64,000 bases of DNA from Pseudoduganella buxea (GCF_009720835.1 NZ_WNKZ01000001.1:1-64000), one strand, 5' to 3'; shown: positions 1-8,767, counted from the first letter of the stretch. Notes: generated by a model not told the origin, from the letters alone. Numbers and translations are program-made.

Positions 1-923
1 GCCGGTGCCGGTGCAGCGGCGGCCGGGGCCACCGGGGGCGTGACGGGCGCCGCGGCCGGTGCCGGTACGGCAGCCGCCTCCTTCCACAAGTTCAGCATGG
101 CGTTGCCCGGCCCGACCTGGCGCGCGTCCGTCACGCCCAGCCGGCGCAGCGTCATCAGCGTATCCCACCAGCGCACGCCGCTGCTCAGCTGGCGCAGCAG
201 CACCGGTTTCGGGTCCGCCGGGAACGGCTCGCCGGTGACGTTGGCCACCACCGGGATGCGCGGTGGTGCCAGCGTGACGGCGTCCAGTACGGCCGCGTAC
301 TGGCGTGCGGCATCGTGCATGTAGCGCGAATGGAAGGCGGCGCTGACCGCCAGCGGCACGACGCGCGCCGCCTTCGTTGCCCGGGCATGGGCGCCCAGCC
401 GGTCGAGCGCGTCGAGCGCGCCGGCGACGACGGTCTGCGCCGGGGAGTTGATGTTGGCGATGTCCAGGTCGTCGGCGCAGCCCGCTTGCCGCAGCAGTTC
501 GCGCACCGCGTCCGGCGCCAGGCCGATGACGGCGGCCATGCCGCCGCCCTGTGCCTGGCTCATCAGCCGGCTGCGCGCGACGACCAGGCGCAGGCCGGTG
601 GCGAAGTCGAAGCAGCCCGCTACCTGCAGGGCGTTGTACTCACCCAGGCTGTGGCCGGCCAGCCAGTCCGGCACGGCGCCCGCGCGCAGGGCCCGGCACG
701 CTTCCAGCGCATTCACCACATACAGCGCAGGCTGCGTGAACTGCGTACGCCCCAGCTGGCGATCCGGATCGTCCAGGCACAGCTGGGCGATCGAGTACCC
801 CAGGATGGCATCGGCCTGCGCCACCATGTCGGCGAACTCGGCAAACAGCTCCTTGCCCCCCATGCCCTTGGATTGGGCCCCCTGGCCTGGAAACAGCCAG
901 GCAGTAACGTCCTTGTGCGCCAT
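1..923 (-). CDS. trans-acting acyltransferase of a polyketide synthase (3' end outside window)
   Basis: Free-standing acyltransferase that would load malonyl (or another acyl) units onto carrier proteins of a trans-AT polyketide synthase, or act as a proofreading acyl hydrolase. The start at 923 gives FPGQG at residues 11-15 and the nucleophile motif GHSLGE with Ser92; AFHS carries the catalytic His and a GPGN segment closes the domain. The reading frame is still open at position 1, in an Ala/Pro-rich linker of about 25 residues. A linker like this suggests a further domain; in related clusters (PksE/BaeE type) it is an enoyl reductase, but that is inference. It is the last visible gene of a leftward operon, 13 bases after a second acyltransferase. 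The family is certain; malonyl transfer versus hydrolysis cannot be decided here. Confidence 0.88.
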   Translation of the reverse strand, partial: MAHKDVTAWLFPGQGAQSKGMGGKELFAEFADMVAQADAILGYSIAQLCLDDPDRQLGRTQFTQPALYVVNALEACRALRAGAVPDWLAGHSLGEYNALQVAGCFDFATGLRLVVARSRLMSQAQGGGMAAVIGLAPDAVRELLRQAGCADDLDIANINSPAQTVVAGALDALDRLGAHARATKAARVVPLAVSAAFHSRYMHDAARQYAAVLDAVTLAPPRIPVVANVTGEPFPADPKPVLLRQLSSGVRWWDTLMTLRRLGVTDARQVGPGNAMLNLWKEAAAVPAPAAAPVTPPVAPAAAAPAP

Positions 924-936
924 GTGCAGCCTCGAT

Positions 937-1806
937 TCAGTTGGAAGATACCTGCGCCATGGCAGCCGGTTCGTAGCGTTCCCACAAGCCGTCGAGCACG
1001 CGGCCGGGGCCGATCTGCGCGCCGTCGTGCACGCCCTGTGCACGCAGCCAGGCCATCGTCGCCACCCATTGCACCGGCTTCAGGATCTGCGCTTCGAGGA
1101 TCGTGCGTACCGTGCCGGGCTCGTAGAGCCGTGCCGTGACGCTGGACACGACGGGATGGACCGGATCGTGCAGCTCGAACTGGTCCAGTTCCCGGTTGAA
1201 GCGCTGCGCCGCCTGCGCCGCATAGCTGGAGTGGAAGGCGCCCCCCACATGCAGGTGCACGGTACGCGCCAGTTCGCGTGCCTGGATCGCATCGTCGAGC
1301 AGGGTGATCTCGCGCTCCGGGCCGGACATCACGGTCTGCGTCGGCAGGTTGTAGTTGGCCACTTCCAGCGCGCCCAGGCCCAGTTCGTCGACCAGTGCCG
1401 TCAGCTGCGCGACTTCCAGGCCGATCACGGCCAGCATGGCGCCCGTGCCGGCCGTGGCCATGCACTGGGCCCGGCGGTGCACGATGCGCAGGCCCGTTTC
1501 GAAGTCGAAGGCGCCGGCGGCATACAGCGCGCTGTATTCGCCCAGGCTGTGGCCTGCCAGGTAACGTGGCCATGGCTCGCGGCGGCGGCGCTCCAGGAAC
1601 ATCAGGGCATTGACGACATACAAGGCCGGTTGGCAATACTCGGTGCGGCCGAGCCGGCCATCCGGGTCGCGCAGGCACAGCTCGCGCAGCGAATAGCCCA
1701 GGATCGCATCGGCCTTGGTCACCAGGCCGGGATACAGGTCGAAAACCTGCGCACCCATGCCGCGCCGTTGCGTCCCCTGGCCGGGAAAGAGCCAGCAGTT
1801 GCTCAT
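937..1806 (-). CDS. second trans-acting acyltransferase / acyl hydrolase
   Basis: A 289-residue free-standing acyltransferase. FPGQG lies at residues 7-11, GHSLGE contains nucleophile Ser87, and AFHS supplies the active-site His. It resembles the next gene along its whole length (both share RLGRT, QPALYVVNAL and AGHSLGEY), so the two look like an old tandem duplication. In trans-AT systems such pairs usually divide labour: one loads malonyl-CoA and the other removes stalled acyl chains. The ATG at 1806 overlaps the stop of the hydratase gene by four bases (ATGA), showing translational coupling. Which member of the pair is the malonyl transferase is unknown. Confidence 0.9.
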   Translation of the reverse strand: MSNCWLFPGQGTQRRGMGAQVFDLYPGLVTKADAILGYSLRELCLRDPDGRLGRTEYCQPALYVVNALMFLERRRREPWPRYLAGHSLGEYSALYAAGAFDFETGLRIVHRRAQCMATAGTGAMLAVIGLEVAQLTALVDELGLGALEVANYNLPTQTVMSGPEREITLLDDAIQARELARTVHLHVGGAFHSSYAAQAAQRFNRELDQFELHDPVHPVVSSVTARLYEPGTVRTILEAQILKPVQWVATMAWLRAQGVHDGAQIGPGRVLDGLWERYEPAAMAQVSSN

Positions 1807-2600
1807 GCTTTTCCTCCCGCGCCGCCCTGGGCTTCCCAGGGATAGCGCTGATGTTGGGCGAAGTCGGTAAGGCGCTGGCGCACTTCCGGCGCCGCCAGCA
1901 GGCTGTCGAGCTCCTGCAAGGCGTAGTTGCGCATCGGCTCGTTGATGATCCACAGGCCGTTCAGGTAACGCTTGGCCTTGCCGATCGCTTCCGGCGCCAC
2001 CATGCGCAGGCGCTGCAGCAGCTGGGCCAGCGCGCGCTCGTCGGTGGAATCGACCAGGCCGGCCGCATGCGCCGCGACGGCGTCGATCGGCAGCGACGAC
2101 AGCGTCAGCCGCTGGCATACCTGCACCCCGACGCGGCGGATCAGGAATGGTGCCACCACGCAGGGCAGCAGGCCCCACAGGATTTCCGGCAGGCTGAACT
2201 GGCTACGGGGCGTGGCGAACACAAAATCGCTGGCCGCGGCCAGGCCGACGCCGCCACCGCTGGCCTTGCCGTCGACGATGCTGATGACGACAACGGAACT
2301 GGTCGTCAGGCGCTGCAGCAAATCCATGAAACGGCGCCCGCCAGGGCCGCCGGTGCCGTCGCCGGCACCGCCACCTTCGGCGGCCGCGACCAGGTCCATG
2401 CCGTTGCTGAAGTAGCCGCCGGAGCCTTCGATGAGGAAGGCGCGCGCGGCGCAGTCGGCTTCGCAGGCCAGCAGCGCCGCCCACAGGCCTTCCACGATCT
2501 CGGGCGTCAGCTTGTTCTGGTTGTCGCCCGCGTTGAGCGTGGCGCGGTGCCAGCCCTGGCCCCGTTCGATGGACAGCCCCATGGTCATATCCGGCGTCAT
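1803..2600 (-). CDS. enoyl-CoA hydratase-like protein, PksH/ECH1 type (beta-branching)
   Basis: A 265-residue crotonase-fold protein. In a beta-branching cassette the ECH1 enzyme dehydrates the HMG-like intermediate built by the HMG-CoA-synthase homologue on an acyl carrier protein. Visible signatures are FSNGMDL near residue 66, an oxyanion-hole segment with SGGGVGLAAASDF, and FSLPEILWGLLPCVVAPFLIRR, which matches the PksH/ECH1 branch better than PksI/ECH2. A Gly-rich insertion (GGGAGDGTGGPGG) lies before the core. The ATG at 2600 overlaps the upstream stop (ATGA), and the gene's own stop overlaps the next start, so all three genes are coupled. No ECH2 partner is in the window. Confidence 0.87.
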   Translation of the reverse strand: MTPDMTMGLSIERGQGWHRATLNAGDNQNKLTPEIVEGLWAALLACEADCAARAFLIEGSGGYFSNGMDLVAAAEGGGAGDGTGGPGGRRFMDLLQRLTTSSVVVISIVDGKASGGGVGLAAASDFVFATPRSQFSLPEILWGLLPCVVAPFLIRRVGVQVCQRLTLSSLPIDAVAAHAAGLVDSTDERALAQLLQRLRMVAPEAIGKAKRYLNGLWIINEPMRNYALQELDSLLAAPEVRQRLTDFAQHQRYPWEAQGGAGGKA

Positions 2601-3826
2601 ACCCAGCGGTATTCGCGGTGGAAGTTGCTGATGCCGGCGAGGACCAGCAGGCCGCTGCCCTCGTAGCGCGCGCGCAGGATGTGCGCATAAGCGCCCAGGT
2701 CCGGCCGCAGGTCCTGTACGCCCGCCATGCGCTGCAAGCTCAGGTTGCTGATCGCTTCGTACTCGTCCATGCTGAGCGGCCAGCGCTCGGCGACGTGCCG
2801 GGTCGTTTCCAGCGCACGGAATTGCCGCGCGCCGTCGGCGGTAATGACGCCGCTGTAGAACTCGGACGCGCAGCCGGAACCGTACGAGAACAGGCCGACC
2901 CGCTGCGCGCCAGCGATATCGCCATATTCCAGCAGCGAACACAGGGCAAGATACAGGGCGGCGGAATAGATATTGCCGATCGACTGGCACAGGCGGATCG
3001 ACGGTTCGACGCGGCGGCCGAAATCGGCGTCGATATCACCGGGGGTCATGCCGGCCGTCTTGCGCAACAGGCGCCGGTGGGCCGATTTCACCATGCCGGC
3101 GAACGGCGTGTGCAGCACCAGATGGTCGAACGAGCGGTTCACGTCGACGCCTTCCACCACCTGGCAGTAATGGTCGTAGCTCGCTTCCAGGCAGGCCATG
3201 TACGAAAGGATCGACAGGTCGCTGTCGCCGGCCTCGAGGTCGGCGCGCGGACGCAGCGTGTCCATCACTTCGAAGCTGTGGTAGCCGTTCGCGCCGAAAT
3301 CCACGGCCAGAAGGCGGGCGTCCTGGCCGACGATCATCGCCACGGCCCCGGCGCCCTGGGACGGTTCCCAGTAGGTATTGCGGGCGGCCACGCTGGAGGC
3401 ATCGGCCGCGATCACGAGAGCCTTGACGGGACGCGGGCTGGCCTGGACAAACGACAGCGCCATCTGCAGGGCCGCCGTGCCGCCGTAGCAGGCATGCTTG
3501 ACTTCGAAGGAGCGGCAGCGGCGCGACAGACCCAGATAATGCGCGATATAGGTGCTGATCGGCTTGCCGAAATCCAGCCCGGATTCCGTGCCGACGATCA
3601 CCAGCTCGATCATGTCACGCTCGGCCTGGGATAATGCGTCGATCAGCGGCTTGGCCGCATTCACGGCATTAGTGACCGGATCTTCGATCGGGGCATTGAC
3701 GGATTTACGATCCATCAGCAAATTGCCCATCCGGGAAGCTTCCAATTGACGCGCCGCGAATAACTCCGCCGCCCCAAGGGACATTCGTCCCACATAAGGA
3801 CGAATCGCCTCTATCCCTAAAGCCAT
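2597..3826 (-). CDS. HMG-CoA synthase-like enzyme of polyketide beta-branching (PksG family)
   Basis: A 409-residue thiolase-fold enzyme that would condense acetyl-ACP with a beta-keto polyketide to install a beta-branch. Catalytic residues of the HMG-CoA synthase family are visible: Glu81 in GTESGLDFGK, Cys113 in KHACYGGTAALQ, and a His in VLHTPFAGMVKSAHRR. Length matches PksG/BaeG/CurD. The start at 3826 (MALGIEAIRPY) was chosen because GGAGAG lies just upstream; the longer frame has no ribosome site. It is the first enzyme gene of a four-gene leftward operon. Mevalonate-pathway HMG-CoA synthase is an alternative fold assignment, but two trans-AT genes next door argue strongly for polyketide work. 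Confidence 0.9.
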   Translation of the reverse strand: MALGIEAIRPYVGRMSLGAAELFAARQLEASRMGNLLMDRKSVNAPIEDPVTNAVNAAKPLIDALSQAERDMIELVIVGTESGLDFGKPISTYIAHYLGLSRRCRSFEVKHACYGGTAALQMALSFVQASPRPVKALVIAADASSVAARNTYWEPSQGAGAVAMIVGQDARLLAVDFGANGYHSFEVMDTLRPRADLEAGDSDLSILSYMACLEASYDHYCQVVEGVDVNRSFDHLVLHTPFAGMVKSAHRRLLRKTAGMTPGDIDADFGRRVEPSIRLCQSIGNIYSAALYLALCSLLEYGDIAGAQRVGLFSYGSGCASEFYSGVITADGARQFRALETTRHVAERWPLSMDEYEAISNLSLQRMAGVQDLRPDLGAYAHILRARYEGSGLLVLAGISNFHREYRWV

Positions 3827-4012
3827 AGACTCTCCATAATTCTGATATTGCCGGCATCGACCCTGTTCGGGGACGCCGCTCAAAGCAGTTGAACCGATAT
3901 CTCGTCGAAAAAACGACGACAATCCAGAAACACCACGATCAAAATGTATTACGAATACCCGCTACGCCAGGCCGGCGCAGTGTATGTCCACATCTACAGC
4001 TTTAGAGAAACA

Positions 4013-4035
4013 CCGCGGACCGATCTGGTCCGCGG
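4013..4035 (-). terminator. stem-loop after the small secreted-peptide gene
   Basis: Perfect 9-bp inverted repeat CCGCGGACC / GGTCCGCGG with a 5-base loop, 13 bases downstream of the leftward small ORF that ends at 4049. The leftward transcript continues TGTTTCTCT, only a weak U-tract, so this may be a terminator or an attenuator ahead of the polyketide operon. Confidence 0.5.
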
Positions 4036-4048
4036 CGCTCTTATTCTT

Positions 4049-4162
4049 TTACAGCACGTCCTGTGCGCAGGCGGCGGTAGCGCCGACCACGTTGGTTGCT
4101 GCAACTGCGATACCTGCCGTTGCCAGCAGTGCGACCAGGACTACGGATGCGAGCTTTTTCAT
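4049..4162 (-). CDS. small exported peptide (37 aa), unknown function
   Basis: A 37-residue ORF starting MKKLASVVLVALLATAG, with Lys-Lys, a hydrophobic stretch of about 18 residues and an Ala-rich region, ending in ATAACAQDVL. It looks like a signal peptide followed by almost nothing, or a single-pass membrane peptide. The start is supported by ACAGGAG seven bases upstream, a better ribosome site than most genes here. It lies between the transporter operon and the HMG-CoA-synthase gene, in the same direction, with a stem-loop after it. No family is recognised. It could be a leader peptide, a small accessory membrane peptide or chance; the good ribosome site favours real translation. Confidence 0.5.
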   Translation of the reverse strand: MKKLASVVLVALLATAGIAVAATNVVGATAACAQDVL

Positions 4163-4387
4163 TTGAACTCCTGTTGTTTTCACTGATTACACCACCCAGA
4201 CCAATTCCAGATGGCAAGAAAATATTATCAAGCATGAAATACGGCGTCAATCTCTATCGAAAATTATCATATCGATATACATAAATACAACAAGCGATAA
4301 AAATACGATGGAAAGGTGGATATGCGGAGGAAATGATGCTAGCCACGAGGTGGTAAAACGAAGGCGGGGATTTGAATGGAGAGCCGG

Positions 4388-4407
4388 CCCTGATAATATT
4401 ATCAGGG
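4388..4407. promoter_or_regulatory. 20-bp perfect palindrome, candidate operator
   Basis: CCCTGATAATATTATCAGGG is a perfect palindrome in the AT-rich 380-bp gap 4163-4542, which lies upstream of the small peptide and polyketide operon and downstream of the transporter operon. The core ATAATATTAT recurs in part at 4213-4222 (AATATTATCA). The rest of the gap has no convincing ORF. It is a plausible regulator-binding site; the protein is unknown. Confidence 0.4.
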
Positions 4408-4542
4408 TCCAGCGCTAATAGCGGCCGCGAATAATGATTCGCGTCCGTGCGGGGATAACCCACATAATTTTTTACCCCAATACCCGCCCGCTCCGTTCGC
4501 CTGCGGACGGCGACGGAACCAGGCCCGGGATTGGCGCCAGCG

Positions 4543-5682
4543 CTAGCTGTGCGTGCGGCGCGCCGCGCGCATGGCCGGCACGACACCGCCAGCGATGCCC
4601 GTCAATACACCCAATACGACGGACAGCATGACGATCTGCGCGGTCGGGTGGAAGCCGACGACGACTTGCGACCACGTATTAATATTGAGAATCGAAAGTT
4701 TCACCTCACCCATCAGCATGCATGCCGCGATGCCTGCCAGCGTGCCGGCAAGGGCGACAATCAGCGATTCGAATAAAAATGAAACGAATATTGCCCACCG
4801 GGTAAACCCCAGCTTTTTCAGCATGGCGATCTCGGGCCCCCGTCGTTCGATGGTCGATGAAATCATGATCGCCGTGCCGATAATCGCCGCCAGCGACACG
4901 AAGCCGCCGATCACGCCCCCCAGCGCCGCGATCATCTGTTTCGGCTTGGTGGCCTGCGAATCGTTGAATTCACTCTCCCGATACACGCCCAGCGGCAGTT
5001 TGCTGGCCGCCAGGGCGCGCCGCAGCGTGGCGTAGGCCTCGTTGTCCGTCGCGCTCAGCCGGGCCCGCACCGTCGAGAAGATGCCTGGCCGGCTGAACAG
5101 TTCACGCAACACCGTCAGGTCACCCCACACTTCCGATTCGAACGCCGTGCCTTCCGCTTCGAAGATCCCGACCACATGCATATCGCCGGTCTTGCCGATA
5201 CGGAATCGATCACCCACGTTCAGGTTGGCGAACCGGCTCGAGGCACGGATGCCCGCCAGCACTTCCTGCGTTCCGGCCACGGGCATCCGCCCCTCGACCA
5301 GGCGGAACTCAGGCCGCAACGCGGGCCCGTTCGGCGGCATGGCGCGCAATTGCAGGCTGCCGCCGCCGGGCGCGCCCAGCTTGTCGAACAGCTTGATGAT
5401 GACGAATTCCTCGACGACGCTGGCGGGAACGATGCCCGGCAGGCCTTTCAAGACGGGCAGCATGTCTTCCGTCATCATGCTCGTCATCTCGCTGCTGGCC
5501 CCCAGGCTGCGGAAGATTACCGTGTCGGCCCGGCCTGTGTGGGCCACCACCTGGTTGACGCCGGCGTGCAGCATCTGCACCAGTGTGATGACGAAGATGA
5601 AGACGGCAATGCCGAGGAAGGCAGAGATGGTCGTCGTGCGGCGGGCCAGCAGGCTTTTCAGGTTATAGACCAGTGGCACCAT
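4543..5682 (-). CDS. ABC transporter permease, FtsX/MacB-like
   Basis: A 379-residue inner-membrane permease of the MacB/FtsX type: one N-terminal transmembrane segment (about residues 20-40), a periplasmic domain of about 200 residues (residues 45-255), then three C-terminal segments (GGVIGGFVSLAAIIGTAIMISS, FVSFLFESLIVALAGTLAGIAACML, IVMLSVVLGVLTGIAGGVVPA). It follows the sister permease after a single base (TGA-C-ATG) and, with it and the ATPase, forms a complete exporter lacking a membrane-fusion subunit. Its place between the polyketide and phosphopantetheinyl-transferase genes suggests product export or self-protection, which is inference. Confidence 0.85.
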   Translation of the reverse strand: MVPLVYNLKSLLARRTTTISAFLGIAVFIFVITLVQMLHAGVNQVVAHTGRADTVIFRSLGASSEMTSMMTEDMLPVLKGLPGIVPASVVEEFVIIKLFDKLGAPGGGSLQLRAMPPNGPALRPEFRLVEGRMPVAGTQEVLAGIRASSRFANLNVGDRFRIGKTGDMHVVGIFEAEGTAFESEVWGDLTVLRELFSRPGIFSTVRARLSATDNEAYATLRRALAASKLPLGVYRESEFNDSQATKPKQMIAALGGVIGGFVSLAAIIGTAIMISSTIERRGPEIAMLKKLGFTRWAIFVSFLFESLIVALAGTLAGIAACMLMGEVKLSILNINTWSQVVVGFHPTAQIVMLSVVLGVLTGIAGGVVPAMRAARRTHS

Positions 5683-5683
5683 G

Positions 5684-6856
5684 TCAGTCGACTCCTCTCA
5701 AGGTATGGACAATATTGCCGCGCAGTGCCTGGAGCGTGGGCACGGTAGCAGCCGCCATGGCGATCAGGGCTGGCAGCGCGATGCCGGCCAGTGCGGCGGA
5801 CGGCGGGATATTGAACGATGGGAACAGGGTGCCCATGCTCGCTTCGACATCGCCGGCGACGCCGAAATCGATCAGTGCATAGGCCACCATGACGCCGAGC
5901 AGCCCGCCCAGCGCGCCGACGATGGCCGCTTCCCACAGTGCCATCTGGACGATGGCGCCGTTGCCGAAGCCCAGCGCGCGCAGCACACCAAGCTGGAACG
6001 TGCGCTCGCGGACCGTCACGATCACGGCGTTACCCAGGATTAATGCCGCGATTGCCAGCAGGACGAGGGAAATGAAGTTGATCGCGTCGAGCGCGCTGGC
6101 GAAGTTGGCCATGAACATGCCGACCATGCTTTTCTCCGTCATCGACTGCGTTTCCACGCTGTACGGAGCGAAGTGGGCGTCGATGGCCTTGGCGATTTCC
6201 TTGCTGCGGTCGTAGTCGACCAGGCTCATCATCCAGCTGATCTGGTCCTTGCGGGGATCGCCCGCCGGCAGACCGTTGTTCAGATAGTCCCAGTGCAGCA
6301 GGAAAACATTGTCAGCGAAGGTCTTGACGTCGGAGCGGTAGATGCCGCTGATGCGGACCTTCCACGTGCCGGGGAAGTTGCGGCCCTCCAATGTCAACAG
6401 GTCGCCCACCTTGTAGTTGAGCGTTTTCGACAGTTTTTCCGAGATCAGCGCACCCTGGCGATCTGCCTTCCACTGGCGCAACTGCTCCGGGTCGACCTTG
6501 GCCTCGGGGTAGACGTCGAAATATGCATCGTCCACCGCCAGCTTGGGATAGCCCTGCAGATTTTCGGCCAGGTTGACGTCATGGGATTCGAAAAACACCG
6601 AATAGGTGGTGGCCTTGATGCCATCCATGCGCTTGAGCTCGTCGACATAGCTCTTCGGCAGCGTCAGCGCATAGGTGGTCTTGTTCCACACGGCGACCCG
6701 GTCGTCGCGCCGTTCTTCCATCGAGGCAGCCCACGCTGCCGACACGGTACGCAGTACCAGCAGGCAGATGATGACGAGCGCGACGGCCAGTACCGTCCAG
6801 AACACGCGCCGCGCCTTGTGCCGCAGGTTCTGGAACACGAGCAGGGCGATGCTCAT
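5684..6856 (-). CDS. ABC transporter permease, FtsX/MacB-like
   Basis: A 390-residue permease with the same plan as its partner: an N-terminal membrane segment (VFWTVLAVALVIICLLVL), a long periplasmic region, and three C-terminal segments beginning ISLVLLAIAALILGNAVIV. The segment VRERTFQLGVLRALGFGN is the typical FtsX-superfamily coupling helix contacting the ATPase. The start overlaps the ATPase stop by four bases (ATGA). Having two different half-permeases rather than a homodimer resembles DevC- and LolCE-type arrangements. The substrate cannot be read from sequence. Confidence 0.87.
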   Translation of the reverse strand: MSIALLVFQNLRHKARRVFWTVLAVALVIICLLVLRTVSAAWAASMEERRDDRVAVWNKTTYALTLPKSYVDELKRMDGIKATTYSVFFESHDVNLAENLQGYPKLAVDDAYFDVYPEAKVDPEQLRQWKADRQGALISEKLSKTLNYKVGDLLTLEGRNFPGTWKVRISGIYRSDVKTFADNVFLLHWDYLNNGLPAGDPRKDQISWMMSLVDYDRSKEIAKAIDAHFAPYSVETQSMTEKSMVGMFMANFASALDAINFISLVLLAIAALILGNAVIVTVRERTFQLGVLRALGFGNGAIVQMALWEAAIVGALGGLLGVMVAYALIDFGVAGDVEASMGTLFPSFNIPPSAALAGIALPALIAMAAATVPTLQALRGNIVHTLRGVD

Positions 6857-7554
6857 GCAAATACCCCTTTGTCGATATAGCGTGTATGGCTTGCATGGCG
6901 GGCTGCCGCCGGATCGTGCGTGACCAGCAGGATGGTCTTGCCCGATTCCTTGTTGAGCCGGTCGAACAGGCGTAGTACTTCGTCCGCGTTTTCCCGGTCG
7001 AGACTACCGGTGGGTTCGTCGGCGACGATCAGCGCAGGGTTGTGCACGATGGCCCGGGCGATGGCGACCCGCTGCTCCTCGCCGCCGGACAGCTCGCGTG
7101 GGTAATGTCCCATCCGCTCGCGCAGGCCGACCTGGCCCAACGCGGCCTGGACCAGCGCGCCGCGCTCCTTCTTGCCGACCTTGTTCAGGATCAGCGGCAG
7201 TTCCACATTCTGGTAGGCCGTCAACACGGGGACCAGGTTGTTGGACTGGAACACGAAGCCCACATTGCGCGCGCGCCAGGACGTCAGTGCGGCGTCGCGC
7301 ATGCCCGCGATGTCGATACCATTGATAAAGATCTTGCCCCGGCTCGCGCGGTCGAGGCCGGCGATAATATTCAGCAAGGTCGTCTTGCCGGAACCGGACG
7401 GGCCCATCAGCGCGACGAAGTCGCCGGCGCCCACCTCAAGCGACAGCTCGCGCAGGACGCTGACAGTGCGCAGTTCGCTCGTGTATTCCTTGGAGACGCC
7501 TTCCAACTTGATGGTCAGGGCATTGAGCACGCCCGCATCGGTCCTGCTGTTCAT
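6853..7554 (-). CDS. ABC transporter ATP-binding protein (MacB/LolD type)
   Basis: A 233-residue ATPase. It has Walker [10 protein letters not shown], the signature [14 protein letters not shown] (LSGGE instead of LSGGQ), Walker [14 protein letters not shown] and the H-loop His in LLVTHDP. The start at 7554 (MNSRTDAGV) is preferred to an earlier in-frame start because GAGGTG precedes it and the extra 40 residues look non-coding. It energises the two permeases that follow it with four-base or one-base junctions. The gene lies 56 bases after the phosphopantetheinyl transferase, so probably one transcript starting at 8767. Confidence 0.92.
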   Translation of the reverse strand: MNSRTDAGVLNALTIKLEGVSKEYTSELRTVSVLRELSLEVGAGDFVALMGPSGSGKTTLLNIIAGLDRASRGKIFINGIDIAGMRDAALTSWRARNVGFVFQSNNLVPVLTAYQNVELPLILNKVGKKERGALVQAALGQVGLRERMGHYPRELSGGEEQRVAIARAIVHNPALIVADEPTGSLDRENADEVLRLFDRLNKESGKTILLVTHDPAAARHASHTRYIDKGVFA

Positions 7555-7610
7555 GCACACCTCGGCTGTATAAACGGTTCGAAAAGGTCCGCGACAGCGG
7601 GCCGGTTGGA

Positions 7611-8363
7611 TCAGAACTGGTCCTGCGCATGCAAGCTGCTGTCGCCGTGGCTGACCCGGGGCGGGTGCGGCCATTCACGGCGCGATACATTGACGGCGCG
7701 GTCGGCGGGCAAGCCGAGCGCCATTGCCTCGACGTGCTCTGCCGTCGCGTGCTGCACCAGCCACCAGGCAGGTCCCACGCCGGCCGGGCGGGAAACCAGG
7801 CGCGGCACGGGCCCGGCCTCGAAGGCCAGCTGGGCGAAGGGCAGATACAGGCCCAAGCCGACCGCCTTGGCGACGGCCTCCTTCAGGGTCCACAAGCGCA
7901 TCAACCGATGCGCCTGCTGCGCCGATGGGGCGGACCGCACCCAATGCTGCTCTGTCACTGCGAGACACTCCTGCTGCAACAACGCTGTCTGCGCCCGCCC
8001 GCCCACCGCCTCGACGTCGATGCCGCAGTCCAGGCCGGTACTGACGACGCAATTGACGCGCGTGGCACAGTGAGAAATATTGAAGCGCAGGGCCGAGCCG
8101 AGCCGGTGATCCAGTTCAGGCCGGCCGTGCGCCCCGCTGACAAAGAACCAGTCAGCCGGCCCGTGCCCCGGGTCGTACGCACTCAGTGCATGGCGCAGCA
8201 GGCCGTGTGCGGCCAGATAGGCGCGCCGGTCCCGGGCAAAAACGAAGCGCTCCGCCCGCTCAAATTCCGCATTGCTGCAAACCTGGGCCAGTGCCGTGAA
8301 TGTCGCCGGCTCCAGCGCGGCCAGGCCGACGCTCCACCAGAATACCCTGGGCACTTCGGGCAT
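7611..8363 (-). CDS. 4'-phosphopantetheinyl transferase, Sfp type
   Basis: A 250-residue enzyme that attaches the phosphopantetheine arm of CoA to carrier-protein domains of the polyketide synthase. Family motifs are present: FNISHC, GIDVEAVGG (metal-binding Asp and Glu) and WTLKEAVAKAVG. The ATG at 8363 overlaps the stop of the upstream gene in a TGATG junction, which is why it is chosen over a GTG fifteen bases earlier. Its linkage to trans-AT genes and a transporter is typical of polyketide clusters and supports treating 1-14 kb as a single cluster. Confidence 0.92.
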   Translation of the reverse strand: MPEVPRVFWWSVGLAALEPATFTALAQVCSNAEFERAERFVFARDRRAYLAAHGLLRHALSAYDPGHGPADWFFVSGAHGRPELDHRLGSALRFNISHCATRVNCVVSTGLDCGIDVEAVGGRAQTALLQQECLAVTEQHWVRSAPSAQQAHRLMRLWTLKEAVAKAVGLGLYLPFAQLAFEAGPVPRLVSRPAGVGPAWWLVQHATAEHVEAMALGLPADRAVNVSRREWPHPPRVSHGDSSLHAQDQF

Positions 8364-8767
8364 CAGGCCCTCCGCCACTCCAGCGTCAGGGTGGATTTCA
8401 TCGGATCGGTGGCGTCGGCCGCGATCGTGCCGTTGCCGGAGGCGCCGGCGAAGGTCCCGGTAGGGCTGTCGGCAACGACCTGCACGGCGATCTCGGCACT
8501 GCCATTGTCGAACAGGCCTTCGTGACGCAGGACCACCGTGCCGCTCTGGCCGCCATACGACGCGTCGATGTGTTCATAGCCGACGAACGCGGCCTTGGAA
8601 GGGGTCAGGTAGAACATCGCGTACTCCACCGTCGAGCTGCCGGCCAGGGGGGCGGCATAGTCGTAGGTCACCACCGCGGTGGTCATCTTGCGGCCGCTGC
8701 CGTCCTCCTGCACCGTTGTTTCGTCCCAACTCTTCATCGTTCGCACAGCTTCGAGCAACTCAGCCAT
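8363..8767 (-). CDS. DUF3224 family protein (copy 1)
   Basis: A 134-residue soluble protein with the DUF3224 pattern: an early SWDETT motif, a central block with YAMFYLTPSKAAFVGYEHID, then GQSGTVVLRHEGLF and a Gly-rich stretch before the last strand. The family is thought to form a small beta-barrel; no activity is established. It opens the leftward operon leading to the phosphopantetheinyl transferase and the ABC exporter. A second, divergent member of the same family lies at 10778-11170, so the cluster encodes a pair. A role in product folding, binding or resistance is possible but unsupported. Confidence 0.75.
   Translation of the reverse strand: MAELLEAVRTMKSWDETTVQEDGSGRKMTTAVVTYDYAAPLAGSSTVEYAMFYLTPSKAAFVGYEHIDASYGGQSGTVVLRHEGLFDNGSAEIAVQVVADSPTGTFAGASGNGTIAADATDPMKSTLTLEWRRA

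Noticed and set aside
2618..3634. 338-codon open frame antisense to the HMG-CoA-synthase gene
   Set aside because: Shadow frame; the opposite strand has a coupled operon with clear active-site residues.
4491..4517. GC-rich hairpin after the permease gene as a terminator
   Set aside because: The stem has a bulge and no T-tract follows on the leftward transcript.
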